From contig JAUXMA010000102.1 in assembly GCA_030623425.1 (NCBI GenBank), forward strand, positions 1-6,283: a stretch of 6,283 nucleotides of DNA, given 5' to 3'. The stretch's first letter is position 1. Each line of letters starts with the position of its first letter. A program made the translations under genes and the position numbers. Below the pieces are notes generated by a model. That model ran no database searches and was not told the DNA's origin. It saw only the letters and a program-made list of their open reading frames with translations. This document shows, one piece after another, positions 1 through 6,075 of the stretch. This DNA comes from Rhodospirillaceae bacterium (GTDB lineage Bacteria > Pseudomonadota > Alphaproteobacteria > Rhodospirillales > 2-02-FULL-58-16).

Positions 1-47
1 CCTTGACCCGTGGCCGGCGTCGGATGCTGCTTGTGATGGTTTTCCAT
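1..47 (-). CDS. Possible 5' end of a divergent gene (partial, product unknown)
   Basis: A minus-strand reading frame starts with ATG at 47-45 (a GTG lies directly before it at 50-48) and stays open to the window edge. It encodes a hydrophilic start, MENHHKQHPTPATGQ. A purine-rich GAAAGGG lies about 9 nt upstream of the ATG, an acceptable ribosome binding site. Only 15 codons are visible, so the product cannot be named and the gene may not be real. If it is, 48-173 would be a divergent promoter region shared with the gene at 174. Confidence 0.2.
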   Translation of the reverse strand, partial: MENHHKQHPTPATGQ

Positions 48-50
48 CAC
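33..50. promoter_or_regulatory. Perfect 7-bp inverted repeat with TTTT loop
   Basis: GTGATGG (33-39) and CCATCAC (44-50) are exact inverted repeats around TTTT. No T-tract follows on either strand, so this is not a convincing intrinsic terminator. It overlaps the start of the possible divergent gene, so it could be an operator or an mRNA hairpin over that start codon. The rest of 51-173 holds GGCGCC-acc-GGCGCC (76-90) and an AAGGAGAG (120-127) with no start codon at the usual distance. I see no clear sigma70 promoter. Confidence 0.2.
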
Positions 51-173
51 GGCGCACCCTTTCGGGGACTTACGCGGCGCCACCGGCGCCACGGTTCCCC
101 TCAAGCCTAGCCACGGGGCAAGGAGAGACGTCACAACCGCCTTCAGTTATTCGGATAGGCTCTTACTGAAATC

Positions 174-1475
174 ATGGCGACATCACCGGAAAGCGTCAAA
201 CGGCTGCCCAGCCAGGAAAACCTGTTGTTGGATTACATCCACCGTCTGGAGAAGCACAAAGGTGGGCGCAAAGTCGTTCACGTTCATCTTTCAAAGCTGA
301 GGGCGTTCAACCGCCGCGAGCAGCATATCCGTACCGCCGCCAGCAACTTCGAAGGCATGGTCAAGACGATGCAAGGGCAACTTTTTTCGTTGAAAAGCTC
401 GGATCTCTTTTTCGTCTACAAGGATGAAGCGCGGCCACAGGTAGAAACAGCGGTGCGCAAAGTCCGGTTTCTTTTCAACGACGACCCTCTGGTCGACGGG
501 GAACAGGGAAATGGCGCCGAATTCGCCACCTGGTACGACGCCGAAAAGGAATTCGATGAGATCCTGCATCTGGTCCAGAGGCTGGTCAACGTGGAGCAAA
601 AACGAGAGAAGGAAACTCTCGGCCGCAGGGACACCCGGGCCCTGCTCAAGGCCAAACAAAAAGAAGGCGAACCCATAACGCCCGAAATATTGGGCCGGGT
701 CGAGACCGCCTTGGCGCGCACCGATCTTTCCAATCTGGTGCGCCGCCAATACATCTGCAATGTCGATAAGAACATGGTTCCCGAACAGTTTTTCAGCGAG
801 ATGTTTATTTCCATCAATGACCTGCGCGAGACCTTGCTGCCGGGCGTCAACCTTGCGTCCAATCGCTGGCTGTTCCAACATCTGACCCAAACGCTGGATC
901 GCCGCATGCTGGCCATGTTGATCAAAACCGACAATGCCAGCATTTCCGGCGACATCAGTTTCAACCTTAACGTCTCCACCTTGCTGTCGGATGAATTTCA
1001 GACTTTCGACGGCAACGTCAGCGCCGGCCGCCGCGGCGCCATGATTATCGAATTGCAGAATCTCGATATCTTCGCCGATCTCAGCTCCTATCTGTTCGCC
1101 CGCGAGTTCGTCCAGGACAAAGGCTATCGCGTTTGCCTTGACGGCATGACCCACCAAACGTTGGCGATGATCGACCGCGAACGGCTGGGCGCCGATTTTG
1201 TAAAACTTGTCTGGCATTCCGACATGATCGATCGCGGCGAGGCGATGCACGAGCAAATCCGCGACCTGGTCAGGCGGACCGGCGGCAACCGGGTCATCCT
1301 CTCTCGTGTCGACAATCGGGAGGCCGTCGATTTCGGCCAGTCGGTGGGCATCTCGTATTATCAGGGACGCTTTGTCGAGAACTTGATCGCCGAGGACATC
1401 CGCAGACGGGAGCTGTTGCGACTGAAACGGCGGATGGAGCGCAGCGCAAGCGAAGAAGAAGAGGAAATGGAATAA
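174..1475 (+). CDS. Degenerate GGDEF-EAL-like protein, probably catalytically inactive
   Basis: This 433-aa cytosolic protein has no signal peptide or membrane segment. Residues about 33-102 follow the layout of a GGDEF domain (a strand like HVHLSKLRAFN, then helix, then strand), but the GGDEF signature position reads SSDLFFVYKD. A charged helical linker (about 120-180) follows. Residues about 205-400 align by eye with an EAL domain: the EAL position reads FISIND, SFNLNVSTLL matches the usual NLS strand, IELQ replaces ELTE, CLDGMTHQTL replaces the DDFGTG loop, DFVKL (341-345) keeps the Lys strand, and SYYQGRFV keeps the QG turn. Most metal-binding acidic residues are missing, so I infer loss of cyclic-di-GMP synthesis and hydrolysis; a nucleotide-sensing or protein-binding role is possible. 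The C-terminus is basic and then very acidic (EEEEEME). ATG 174 is the only start, because TAG at 156 closes the frame upstream; its ribosome binding site is weak. An exporter gene follows 31 nt downstream. Confidence 0.75.
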   Translation: MATSPESVKRLPSQENLLLDYIHRLEKHKGGRKVVHVHLSKLRAFNRREQHIRTAASNFEGMVKTMQGQLFSLKSSDLFFVYKDEARPQVETAVRKVRFLFNDDPLVDGEQGNGAEFATWYDAEKEFDEILHLVQRLVNVEQKREKETLGRRDTRALLKAKQKEGEPITPEILGRVETALARTDLSNLVRRQYICNVDKNMVPEQFFSEMFISINDLRETLLPGVNLASNRWLFQHLTQTLDRRMLAMLIKTDNASISGDISFNLNVSTLLSDEFQTFDGNVSAGRRGAMIIELQNLDIFADLSSYLFAREFVQDKGYRVCLDGMTHQTLAMIDRERLGADFVKLVWHSDMIDRGEAMHEQIRDLVRRTGGNRVILSRVDNREAVDFGQSVGISYYQGRFVENLIAEDIRRRELLRLKRRMERSASEEEEEME

Positions 1476-1476
1476 A

Positions 1477-1498
1477 CGCCTTTTTCTTAAAAAAGGCG
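1477..1498 (+). promoter_or_regulatory. Intergenic hairpin overlapping the ABC ATPase ribosome binding site
   Basis: CGCCTTTTT (1477-1485) and AAAAAGGCG (1490-1498) form a perfect 9-bp stem with a CTTA loop. It starts one base after the TAA of the upstream gene. Its 3' arm contains the AAGGCGG that serves as the ATPase ribosome binding site (ATG at 1507). No T-tract follows, so it is not a standard terminator. A ribosome finishing the upstream gene would cover the 5' arm and free the site, which suggests translational coupling; that mechanism is inferred. Confidence 0.45.
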
Positions 1499-1506
1499 GA
1501 AAATCC

Positions 1507-2286
1507 ATGACAAAAGTCTCCGCATCCCCCGTTGTCATCGTCGACAACCTAACCAAGCATTTTGGCGAGGTCAGGGCCGTCGAGCGAATCTCTTTTGAAG
1601 TTCTTCCGTTGTCGACGACGGCGCTCGTCGGCGGCAACGGCGCCGGCAAGACGACGACACTATCCATTTTGCTGGGCTTGCTTCTGCCGACTTCGGGCAC
1701 GGTCACCGTGTTCGGCGAAAACATTCTCCGTCACCGCCACCGGGTGCTTGGGCGGATGAACTTCTCGTCTCCCTATGTGGACCTGCCGCGCCGCCTGAGC
1801 GTCGCCGAGAACCTGACCGTCTATGCCCATCTCTATGGCCTCGACCGAATACCGGAACGGCTGCGGGCACTCGCCCGGGACCTGGAGATCACCGCCTTTC
1901 TCAACCGCCCGACGGGCGAACTTTCGGCCGGTCAGAAAACCCGGGTGGCGCTGGCCAAGGCGCTCCTCAACGAGCCCCGTTTGTTGCTGCTGGACGAGCC
2001 GACCGCGTCCCTCGATCCCGATACCGGCGACTGGGTGCGCGCTTACCTGGAAAGCTGGCGGCGGCGCACCGGGGCGACCATCATTTTGGCCTCGCACAAC
2101 ATGGCCGAGGTCGAGCGGCTCTGCGATCATATCCTGATCATGCGCGATGGCCGCATTGTCGAGCGGGGAACGCCGGCGGAGTTGATCGGACGCCACGGAA
2201 AAAGCAACCTGGAAGACGTGTTCCTTAGCATCGCCCGCGAGCCGAGCGGCGTCGCCGGGAAAGACTTCTCGGCGGTGGCGCAATGA
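1507..2286 (+). CDS. ABC-2 type exporter, ATP-binding subunit
   Basis: This 259-aa cytosolic ATPase would power the membrane protein encoded next. Visible motifs are Walker A GGNGAGKT (42-49), signature LSAGQ (139-143), Walker B LLLLDEP (159-165), D-loop SLD (168-170) and switch His in ASHN (H197). The usual Q-loop glutamine is absent; that stretch reads RMNFSSPYVDLP (83-94), followed by the normal helical RLSVAENL. The overall style is that of the CcmA/NodI-like branch that pairs with ABC-2 permeases, with single-domain length as expected. The C-terminal tail (LEDVFLSIAR) is typical of this branch. The start is ATG 1507 with AAGGCGGA upstream. The stop overlaps the permease start (ATGA), so the two are translationally coupled. 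The substrate cannot be deduced; drugs, polysaccharide, lipid or haem-related compounds are all possible. Confidence 0.93.
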   Translation: MTKVSASPVVIVDNLTKHFGEVRAVERISFEVLPLSTTALVGGNGAGKTTTLSILLGLLLPTSGTVTVFGENILRHRHRVLGRMNFSSPYVDLPRRLSVAENLTVYAHLYGLDRIPERLRALARDLEITAFLNRPTGELSAGQKTRVALAKALLNEPRLLLLDEPTASLDPDTGDWVRAYLESWRRRTGATIILASHNMAEVERLCDHILIMRDGRIVERGTPAELIGRHGKSNLEDVFLSIAREPSGVAGKDFSAVAQ

Positions 2287-3113
2287 GCGACGCATCGGAC
2301 ATCATCGCCGCCCGCGAAGTGTTCTCATGGCGGCGGGTCGCGGCTCTGTTGCTCAGGCATCTTTATGTTTTGCGGCGGTCATGGCCGCGGCTGCTCGAGC
2401 TCGCCTACTGGCCGACGATGCAAATGATGCTGTGGGGGTTCATCACCACTTTCTTCCTCGAGCACTCCACCTGGGTGGCGCAAGCGGCGGCGGTCCTGAT
2501 CAGCGCGGTTCTGCTCTGGGACGTGCTGTTCCGGTCCAACCTTGGGGTCGCTCTTTCGTTCATCGAGGAGATATGGTCGCGCAACCTGGGCCAGCTTTTC
2601 GTCAGCCCCTTGCGTCCTTACGAGTTGGTTTCCTCGCTGCTGATCATGAGCTTCATCCGCACAATCATCAGCGTCACTCCGGCGGCCTTTCTGGCCTTGC
2701 CCTTTTTCGATGTCTGGGTGTTTCAACTGGGGCCGCCGCTGATCGCCTTTTTCGCCAATCTGCTGATCATGGGTTGGAGCGTCGGACTTGTCGTTTCGGC
2801 GCTGGTACTGCGTTACGGGTTGGGGGCGGAATCGCTTTGCTGGCTCGGCATCTTTCTGGTCGGCCCGATCAGCGGTATCTACTACCCCATCGCCACCCTG
2901 CCCGGCTGGCTGCAGCCGGTGGCCTGGGCCTTGCCGTCGGCGTATGTTTTCGAAGGCATGCGTGGAGTGCTCTTCGAGCAGGTGTTCCGCGTCGATTTTT
3001 TCGCCGCCGCCGTCGCCTTGAACGTGATCTATCTGGCCCTGTCCTGCGCTTTCTTTCTGTTCATGTTTCACACCGCCCGCAAAAAGGGCCTTTTGTTGCA
3101 GCAGGGGGAATAG
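2283..3113 (+). CDS. ABC-2 type exporter, permease subunit
   Basis: This 276-aa inner-membrane protein forms the channel for the ATPase encoded just upstream. Hydrophobic segments at roughly 40-60, 66-85, 113-140, 150-175, 182-205 and 238-262 give the six-helix plan of ABC-2 permeases. The conserved region after the fifth helix is clear: GPISGIYYPIATLPGW, then LPSAYVFEGMRGVLFE (about 193-237), matching the family's pattern of Tyr-Pro, Leu-Pro and a Glu-x-x-Arg helix. The N-terminus is cytosolic and basic, with an amphipathic stretch before the first helix, and the tail ends in Lys/Arg (TARKKG). ATG 2283 overlaps the ATPase stop by 4 nt and lacks a strong ribosome binding site of its own, which fits coupled translation. 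A functional exporter would be a dimer of each subunit. The substrate is unknown. Confidence 0.92.
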   Translation: MSDASDIIAAREVFSWRRVAALLLRHLYVLRRSWPRLLELAYWPTMQMMLWGFITTFFLEHSTWVAQAAAVLISAVLLWDVLFRSNLGVALSFIEEIWSRNLGQLFVSPLRPYELVSSLLIMSFIRTIISVTPAAFLALPFFDVWVFQLGPPLIAFFANLLIMGWSVGLVVSALVLRYGLGAESLCWLGIFLVGPISGIYYPIATLPGWLQPVAWALPSAYVFEGMRGVLFEQVFRVDFFAAAVALNVIYLALSCAFFLFMFHTARKKGLLLQQGE

Positions 3114-3146
3114 CCTTTTTCATTTTACCGGTCTATACAGGGAAAA

Positions 3147-3174
3147 CCGCGTTCGGCTAGTAACGCCGACGCGG
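3147..3174 (+). promoter_or_regulatory. Bulged hairpin in the leader of the SYLF lipoprotein gene
   Basis: CCGCGTTCGGC (3147-3157) can pair with GCCGACGCGG (3165-3174), leaving one bulged T and a 7-nt TAGTAAC loop. It lies in the 101-bp gap between the permease stop and the GTG at 3215. No T-run follows, so it is a poor intrinsic terminator. It may be an mRNA leader structure or an operator. A TATACA at 3134-3139 just upstream could be a -10 box, but I find no convincing -35 element. Confidence 0.3.
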
Positions 3175-3214
3175 GCAAAGGGTTCTCCCGCGATGGCACC
3201 GAGGGGCGGAAACC

Positions 3215-3904
3215 GTGCGCCATAAATTGATCTTTCCCGCCGCCGTTCTCATCGGCGCTTTGTGGCTTTCGTCCTGCGTCGAATTCCGCCAGGATCCGGC
3301 AACGGTGGCACGCAACCTGGTGAACCGGGCGACGGAGACCGTCGAGCGTTTCAAGGATTTCCCGGAGCTCAAGGAATTCGCCCGACACATCCCCGGCGCC
3401 AAGGCCGTCGTCGTCTTGCCGACGGTGATCAAGGCCGGGTTCTTTGTCGGCGCCGAGGCGGGCAACGGCGTTCTCATCGCCCGCGCCGGCGACGGCAAAT
3501 GGGGATATCCCGCTTTTTACACCATGGGCGGCGCCAGCTTAGGCATTCAGGCCGGTCTCCAGGACACCGAGATCGTTCTGGTGATCCGCAACGACAAGGC
3601 CTTGCGGGCGATCTTGGATCGCCAGGGTAAGCTCGGCGCCGATGCCGGCATCACCATCGGCCTGTTCGGCCTGGGCATGGAAGCCTCGACCACCACCAAC
3701 CTGGGCGCCGATGTGCTTGCCTTCGCAAACTCGAAACTCGGCGTTTTCGCCGGCGCTTCCCTGGAAGGGGCGGTTCTGGCCCGGCGCCGGGACCTCAACG
3801 AAGCTTTCTACGGCGCCGGCGCCACCCCCCGCGCCATCGTCCTGGGGAATAAATATTCCAACGGCAAAGCCGATCCGCTGAGAGCCGTTCTTGCCGCATT
3901 TTAG
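3215..3904 (+). CDS. SYLF (Ysc84-type) domain lipoprotein
   Basis: This 229-aa protein has a lipoprotein signal: basic MRHK, a hydrophobic stretch (5-18) and lipobox LSSC with the lipidated cysteine at 21. The mature part is a SYLF/Ysc84 lipid-binding domain, recognisable from AKAVVVLPTVIKAGFFVGAE (62-81), GWGYP-type KWGYPAFYTMGGASLGIQAG (95-114), an LGADAGITIG turn (140-149) and SKLGVFAGASLEGAVL (173-188). The family binds membranes and phosphoinositides in eukaryotes; the bacterial role is poorly known and presumably involves envelope lipids. The start is GTG 3215, with GAGGGG at 3201-3206 giving good spacing; no upstream in-frame start fits better. Its length is normal for bacterial single-domain members. 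It lies downstream of the exporter genes with its own leader and converges with the CobD-like gene 35 nt away. A link to the exporter is possible but not shown. Confidence 0.88.
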   Translation: MRHKLIFPAAVLIGALWLSSCVEFRQDPATVARNLVNRATETVERFKDFPELKEFARHIPGAKAVVVLPTVIKAGFFVGAEAGNGVLIARAGDGKWGYPAFYTMGGASLGIQAGLQDTEIVLVIRNDKALRAILDRQGKLGADAGITIGLFGLGMEASTTTNLGADVLAFANSKLGVFAGASLEGAVLARRRDLNEAFYGAGATPRAIVLGNKYSNGKADPLRAVLAAF

Positions 3905-3939
3905 CCTGCTCGCCGTTGCCCGGTAAATGGCCGTGGGCA

Positions 3940-4950
3940 TCATCCCGGCAAGGCCAAGCGGACGACGGCGAAAGCGGCCACCCACATGGCGTTGACCAGG
4001 CAGGCGACGAGATAAAGATAAAGCGCCCGGCGGATGTCTTTGTCCGCCGCCCGGGCGCTGCCGCCGCCGATCCAGGGTTCGGCGACGGTGCCTTCGGCGA
4101 GGCGGCGGGGCCCGGCAAGGGTCAGGTTCAAGGCGCCGGCGACGGCGGCGATCGGCCAGCCGGCGTTGTAACTGCGATATTTGCCGGCGTCCCGGAGCAT
4201 GATTTTCCAGGCCTGCCCAGGTCTGGCGGTGGGCGTGAACAGGGCGGCGATGACGATGAACAGCCCCGCCAGCCGCGCCGGGATCAGGGCCAGCGCGTCG
4301 TTCAGCCGCGCCGCCGTCAGGCCGAAAGCGCGGTAATGGGGGGTCCGGTGGCCGATCCGGGCGTTCATGATGCAGACCACCTTGCAGACCAGAAAGCCGG
4401 GAAAGCCGAACAGCAGGTACCAGAAAACCAGCGCCACCACTTCGTCGCAGAAGTTCCGCGCCGAGGATTCGATGGCGGCGCGGGCGACGCCGTGGCCGTC
4501 AACCGGACGTCCGCCGTCGCCGGCGATCCGGGCCATCGCCTCTTGGGCCGGCTCCAACCCTTGCTCGCCCAACTTGCCGGCGACGGCGCGGAGATGATCG
4601 TAATGACCGCGTTGATCGAGCAGTAAAACCAGCAGCACCGTTTCCACGATCCAGCCGAAGGCATGGTTCTGGCTGAGCCAGGCAATGGCCCAGCCGAGAG
4701 CCAAGGAAAGGCCGGCTCCAACCACCGTCACCAGGACGCCGCGCACGGCGCGGTCAAGATCGCCGCGGTGTTGGCGGTTGAGCTTGCGGTCCAGGGTGTG
4801 GATCAAAGCGCCGGTGGCGTTGGCGGGATGCCACCCCACCTTCGCCAACAAGCCGGCCTCGCCGATGTAGGCTTCGAGAGCCAAGGCGATGAGCAGCAGG
4901 AGCAACGGGTCAAAGCCCTGCTCGCCGCCGGCGATGCCGAAGGTAAACAT
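3940..4950 (-). CDS. CobD/CbiB-family membrane protein with altered conserved motifs
   Basis: From ATG 4950 this is 336 aa, close to family length. CobD/CbiB (adenosylcobinamide-phosphate synthase) is a membrane enzyme of cobalamin synthesis that attaches the aminopropanol arm to the corrin ring. The family plan is clear: hydrophobic N-terminus, TLDRKLNR (52-59), YDHLRAVA, GVARAAIESSARNFCDEVVA (154-173), FWYLLFGFPG, IGHRTPHYRAFG (199-210), IPARL (223-227), NAGWP (262-266) and PWIGGG. Many usually invariant residues are changed: EAYIGEAG for DxxxGDP, HPAN for HPV, AGDG for VGRD, CKVVCIMNARIG where YKxxNTxDSMIG is expected, and RLNDALALIP where RLDDxxNxIP is expected. The protein may be a diverged paralogue with another substrate, or inactive. 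A TTG at 4986 would add 12 residues; neither start has a good ribosome binding site. No other cobalamin gene is in the window. It converges with the lipoprotein gene. Confidence 0.82.
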   Translation of the reverse strand: MFTFGIAGGEQGFDPLLLLLIALALEAYIGEAGLLAKVGWHPANATGALIHTLDRKLNRQHRGDLDRAVRGVLVTVVGAGLSLALGWAIAWLSQNHAFGWIVETVLLVLLLDQRGHYDHLRAVAGKLGEQGLEPAQEAMARIAGDGGRPVDGHGVARAAIESSARNFCDEVVALVFWYLLFGFPGFLVCKVVCIMNARIGHRTPHYRAFGLTAARLNDALALIPARLAGLFIVIAALFTPTARPGQAWKIMLRDAGKYRSYNAGWPIAAVAGALNLTLAGPRRLAEGTVAEPWIGGGSARAADKDIRRALYLYLVACLVNAMWVAAFAVVRLALPG

Positions 4951-5024
4951 GAGCGCGAGTGTGGAAGGGAGGAGGCGCCGCGTCAACGCTCATGGAGTGT
5001 GGTCTTGCCGCCCGAAAACCGGCG

Positions 5025-5093
5025 ATTGGAGCATGCCTATGTTAATAAGAATCGGCACCGGCCCGCTGCCGACTAAACTTGAAATGCTCTAAT
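5025..5093. repeat. 69-bp imperfect palindromic intergenic element
   Basis: The outer stem is ATTGGAGCAT (5025-5034) with ATGCTCTAAT (5084-5093), 9 of 10 pairs plus one G-T. The inner stem is TCGGCA (5052-5057) with TGCCGA (5067-5072) around a CCGGCCCGC loop. The arms between the stems are AT-rich and unequal (17 and 11 nt), quite unlike the GC-rich coding DNA on either side. It sits between the divergent CobD-like gene and the pabB remnant. It resembles a small extragenic repeat, but copy number cannot be judged from one window. It could also hold promoters for the flanking genes. The remaining non-coding bases, 4951-5024 and 5094-5136, show nothing I can name. Confidence 0.45.
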
Positions 5094-5136
5094 GGCAAAG
5101 AGCTTGAGAAAAACCGCCGTTCCGGCCAAGCTTTGC

Positions 5137-5254
5137 ACGGCATCGTCGCCGATTCCGATCCGGCGGCGGAATACGGGGCGAGGCTATCACCAAGATCCGC
5201 GCCCTGTTGGCCTGTCTCGATGGCGAGGGAGAATACCGATGCTGGTCCACTTGA
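5137..5254 (+). pseudogene. Frameshifted 3' remnant of a pabB/trpE-family gene
   Basis: The plus strand encodes HGIVADSDPAAEYG (5136-5177), which matches the characteristic C-terminal GGGIVADSDPxAEY motif of chorismate-using enzymes PabB and TrpE. The frame then fails: one base is missing near 5178-5180, and the family tail resumes in the next frame as EAITKIRALLACLDGEGEYR (5180-5239), ending at TGA 5252-5254. Together they give the expected order GIVADSDPAAEY-x-EAITKIRALL. Homology stops abruptly upstream of about 5137; the rest of the roughly 450-aa enzyme is absent, and 5094-5136 does not resemble it in any plus frame. The remnant overlaps the aminotransferase start by 16 nt, the arrangement expected of an ancestral pabB-pabC pair. 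A sequencing error could explain the frameshift but not the missing 5' part. Confidence 0.7.
5225..5230 (+). promoter_or_regulatory. Ribosome binding site deciding the aminotransferase start
   Basis: GAGGGA ends 8 nt before ATG 5239. It supports that start over the in-frame ATG at 5092, whose extra 49 codons run through the pabB remnant in the wrong frame and look non-coding. The site lies inside the remnant, as expected if it once served the second gene of an overlapping pair. Confidence 0.7.
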
Positions 5255-6075
5255 ACGGCGAACTGGTGGCCGCCTCGGAAGCCCGCCTCGACCCCGCCGA
5301 CCGCGGCTTGACCCTGGGCGACGGCCTGTTCGAGACGATTCTTGCCAGGGACGCCGCGCCGCTCCGGCTGGCCGCCCATCTGGCCAGGCTCGAGGCCGGC
5401 GCGGCGGTGCTCGGCATGCCGGTGCCGATATCGAAGGCGGCGCTGGCGACCGCTGTCGAGGAAACGTTGTCGGCCAATGCCATCGGCCACGGCGTTCTCC
5501 GCCTGACCCTCACCCGAGGGCCCGCCCGGCGCGGGCTGCTGCCTCCCGACCGGCTCCGGCCGACGCTGTTGATTACCGCCGAGGCGGCGGACGACATGCC
5601 GCCTTCGCCGGTCAGCGCGATCATCGCCGCGTCGACCCGCCGCAACGAGCATTCGCCGCTTTGCCGGTGCAAATGCATCAGCTGTCTGGACAACGTCCTC
5701 GCCCGCATGGAGGCCGACAAGCGCGGCGCCGACGAGGCGGTCCTGCTGAACACCGCCGGCGGCATCGCCGAAACCGCCGCCGCCAACCTGTTCTTGGTGA
5801 TCGACGGCCGGGCGGTGACGCCGCCCGTCGCCGACGGCGCACTGCCGGGAATCATGCGGGCCGAGGTCATCGACCGTGTCGGGGCGGAGGAACGGTCACT
5901 GGGGCGCGAGGATTTGCGCCGCGCCTCGGAAGCCTTCATCACCAACAGCCTGGCGATCCGGCCGCTGCTCTTGGTGGACGGAATGGCCATTGCCGACGGC
6001 CGGCCGGGGGCACTGACGGAAAGGCTGCGGGCGTGGTTCCTGGAGGCGGTGATCGGAAGCGGCCGGGAGAATTGA
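5239..6075 (+). CDS. pabC: Class IV PLP aminotransferase, probably aminodeoxychorismate lyase
   Basis: This 278-aa cytosolic enzyme has the fold-type IV pattern: LNGELV near the N-terminus, DRGLTLGDGLFETILA (21-36), the PLP lysine K145, DNVLARMEADKRGADEAVLLN (151-171), GGIAETAAANLF (174-185, with E178 as the likely partner of the PLP ring nitrogen), LPGIMRAEVI (202-211) and EAFITNS (231-237). The family includes aminodeoxychorismate lyase, branched-chain aminotransferase and D-amino-acid aminotransferase. I favour the lyase, which makes p-aminobenzoate for folate, because a pabB remnant overlaps the start; motifs alone do not decide it. Around K145 the sequence is CRCKCISCLDN, with cysteines at 142, 144, 146 and 149, where relatives usually carry something like SRIKSLNYLDN. 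With pabB broken here, function would need a partner elsewhere. The last 28 nt lie in the left arm of the terminal palindrome. Confidence 0.88.
   Translation: MLVHLNGELVAASEARLDPADRGLTLGDGLFETILARDAAPLRLAAHLARLEAGAAVLGMPVPISKAALATAVEETLSANAIGHGVLRLTLTRGPARRGLLPPDRLRPTLLITAEAADDMPPSPVSAIIAASTRRNEHSPLCRCKCISCLDNVLARMEADKRGADEAVLLNTAGGIAETAAANLFLVIDGRAVTPPVADGALPGIMRAEVIDRVGAEERSLGREDLRRASEAFITNSLAIRPLLLVDGMAIADGRPGALTERLRAWFLEAVIGSGREN

Noticed and set aside
120..127. AAGGAGAG resembling a strong ribosome binding site
   Set aside because: No ATG, GTG or TTG follows at a usable distance, and the frame of the gene at 174 is closed by TAG at 156, so it cannot serve that start.
291..1724. Long minus-strand open frame opposite the GGDEF-EAL-like gene
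   Set aside because: It lies wholly over a well-supported plus-strand gene and the start of the ATPase gene, has low-complexity composition and resembles no family I know; it is a GC-driven shadow.
3911..3940. Possible bidirectional terminator between the convergent genes
   Set aside because: Only a 5-bp TGCCC/GGGCA pairing with poor inner pairing and no T-tract on either strand was found.
3916..4626. Plus-strand open frame opposite the CobD-like gene
   Set aside because: The translation is Gly/Asp/Arg-rich, typical of the antisense of a GC-rich gene, while the minus strand shows clear CobD motifs.
5092..5238. N-terminal extension of the aminotransferase from ATG 5092
   Set aside because: The 49 extra residues match no family member and cross the pabB remnant in another frame; ATG 5239 has a good ribosome binding site and the expected N-terminus.
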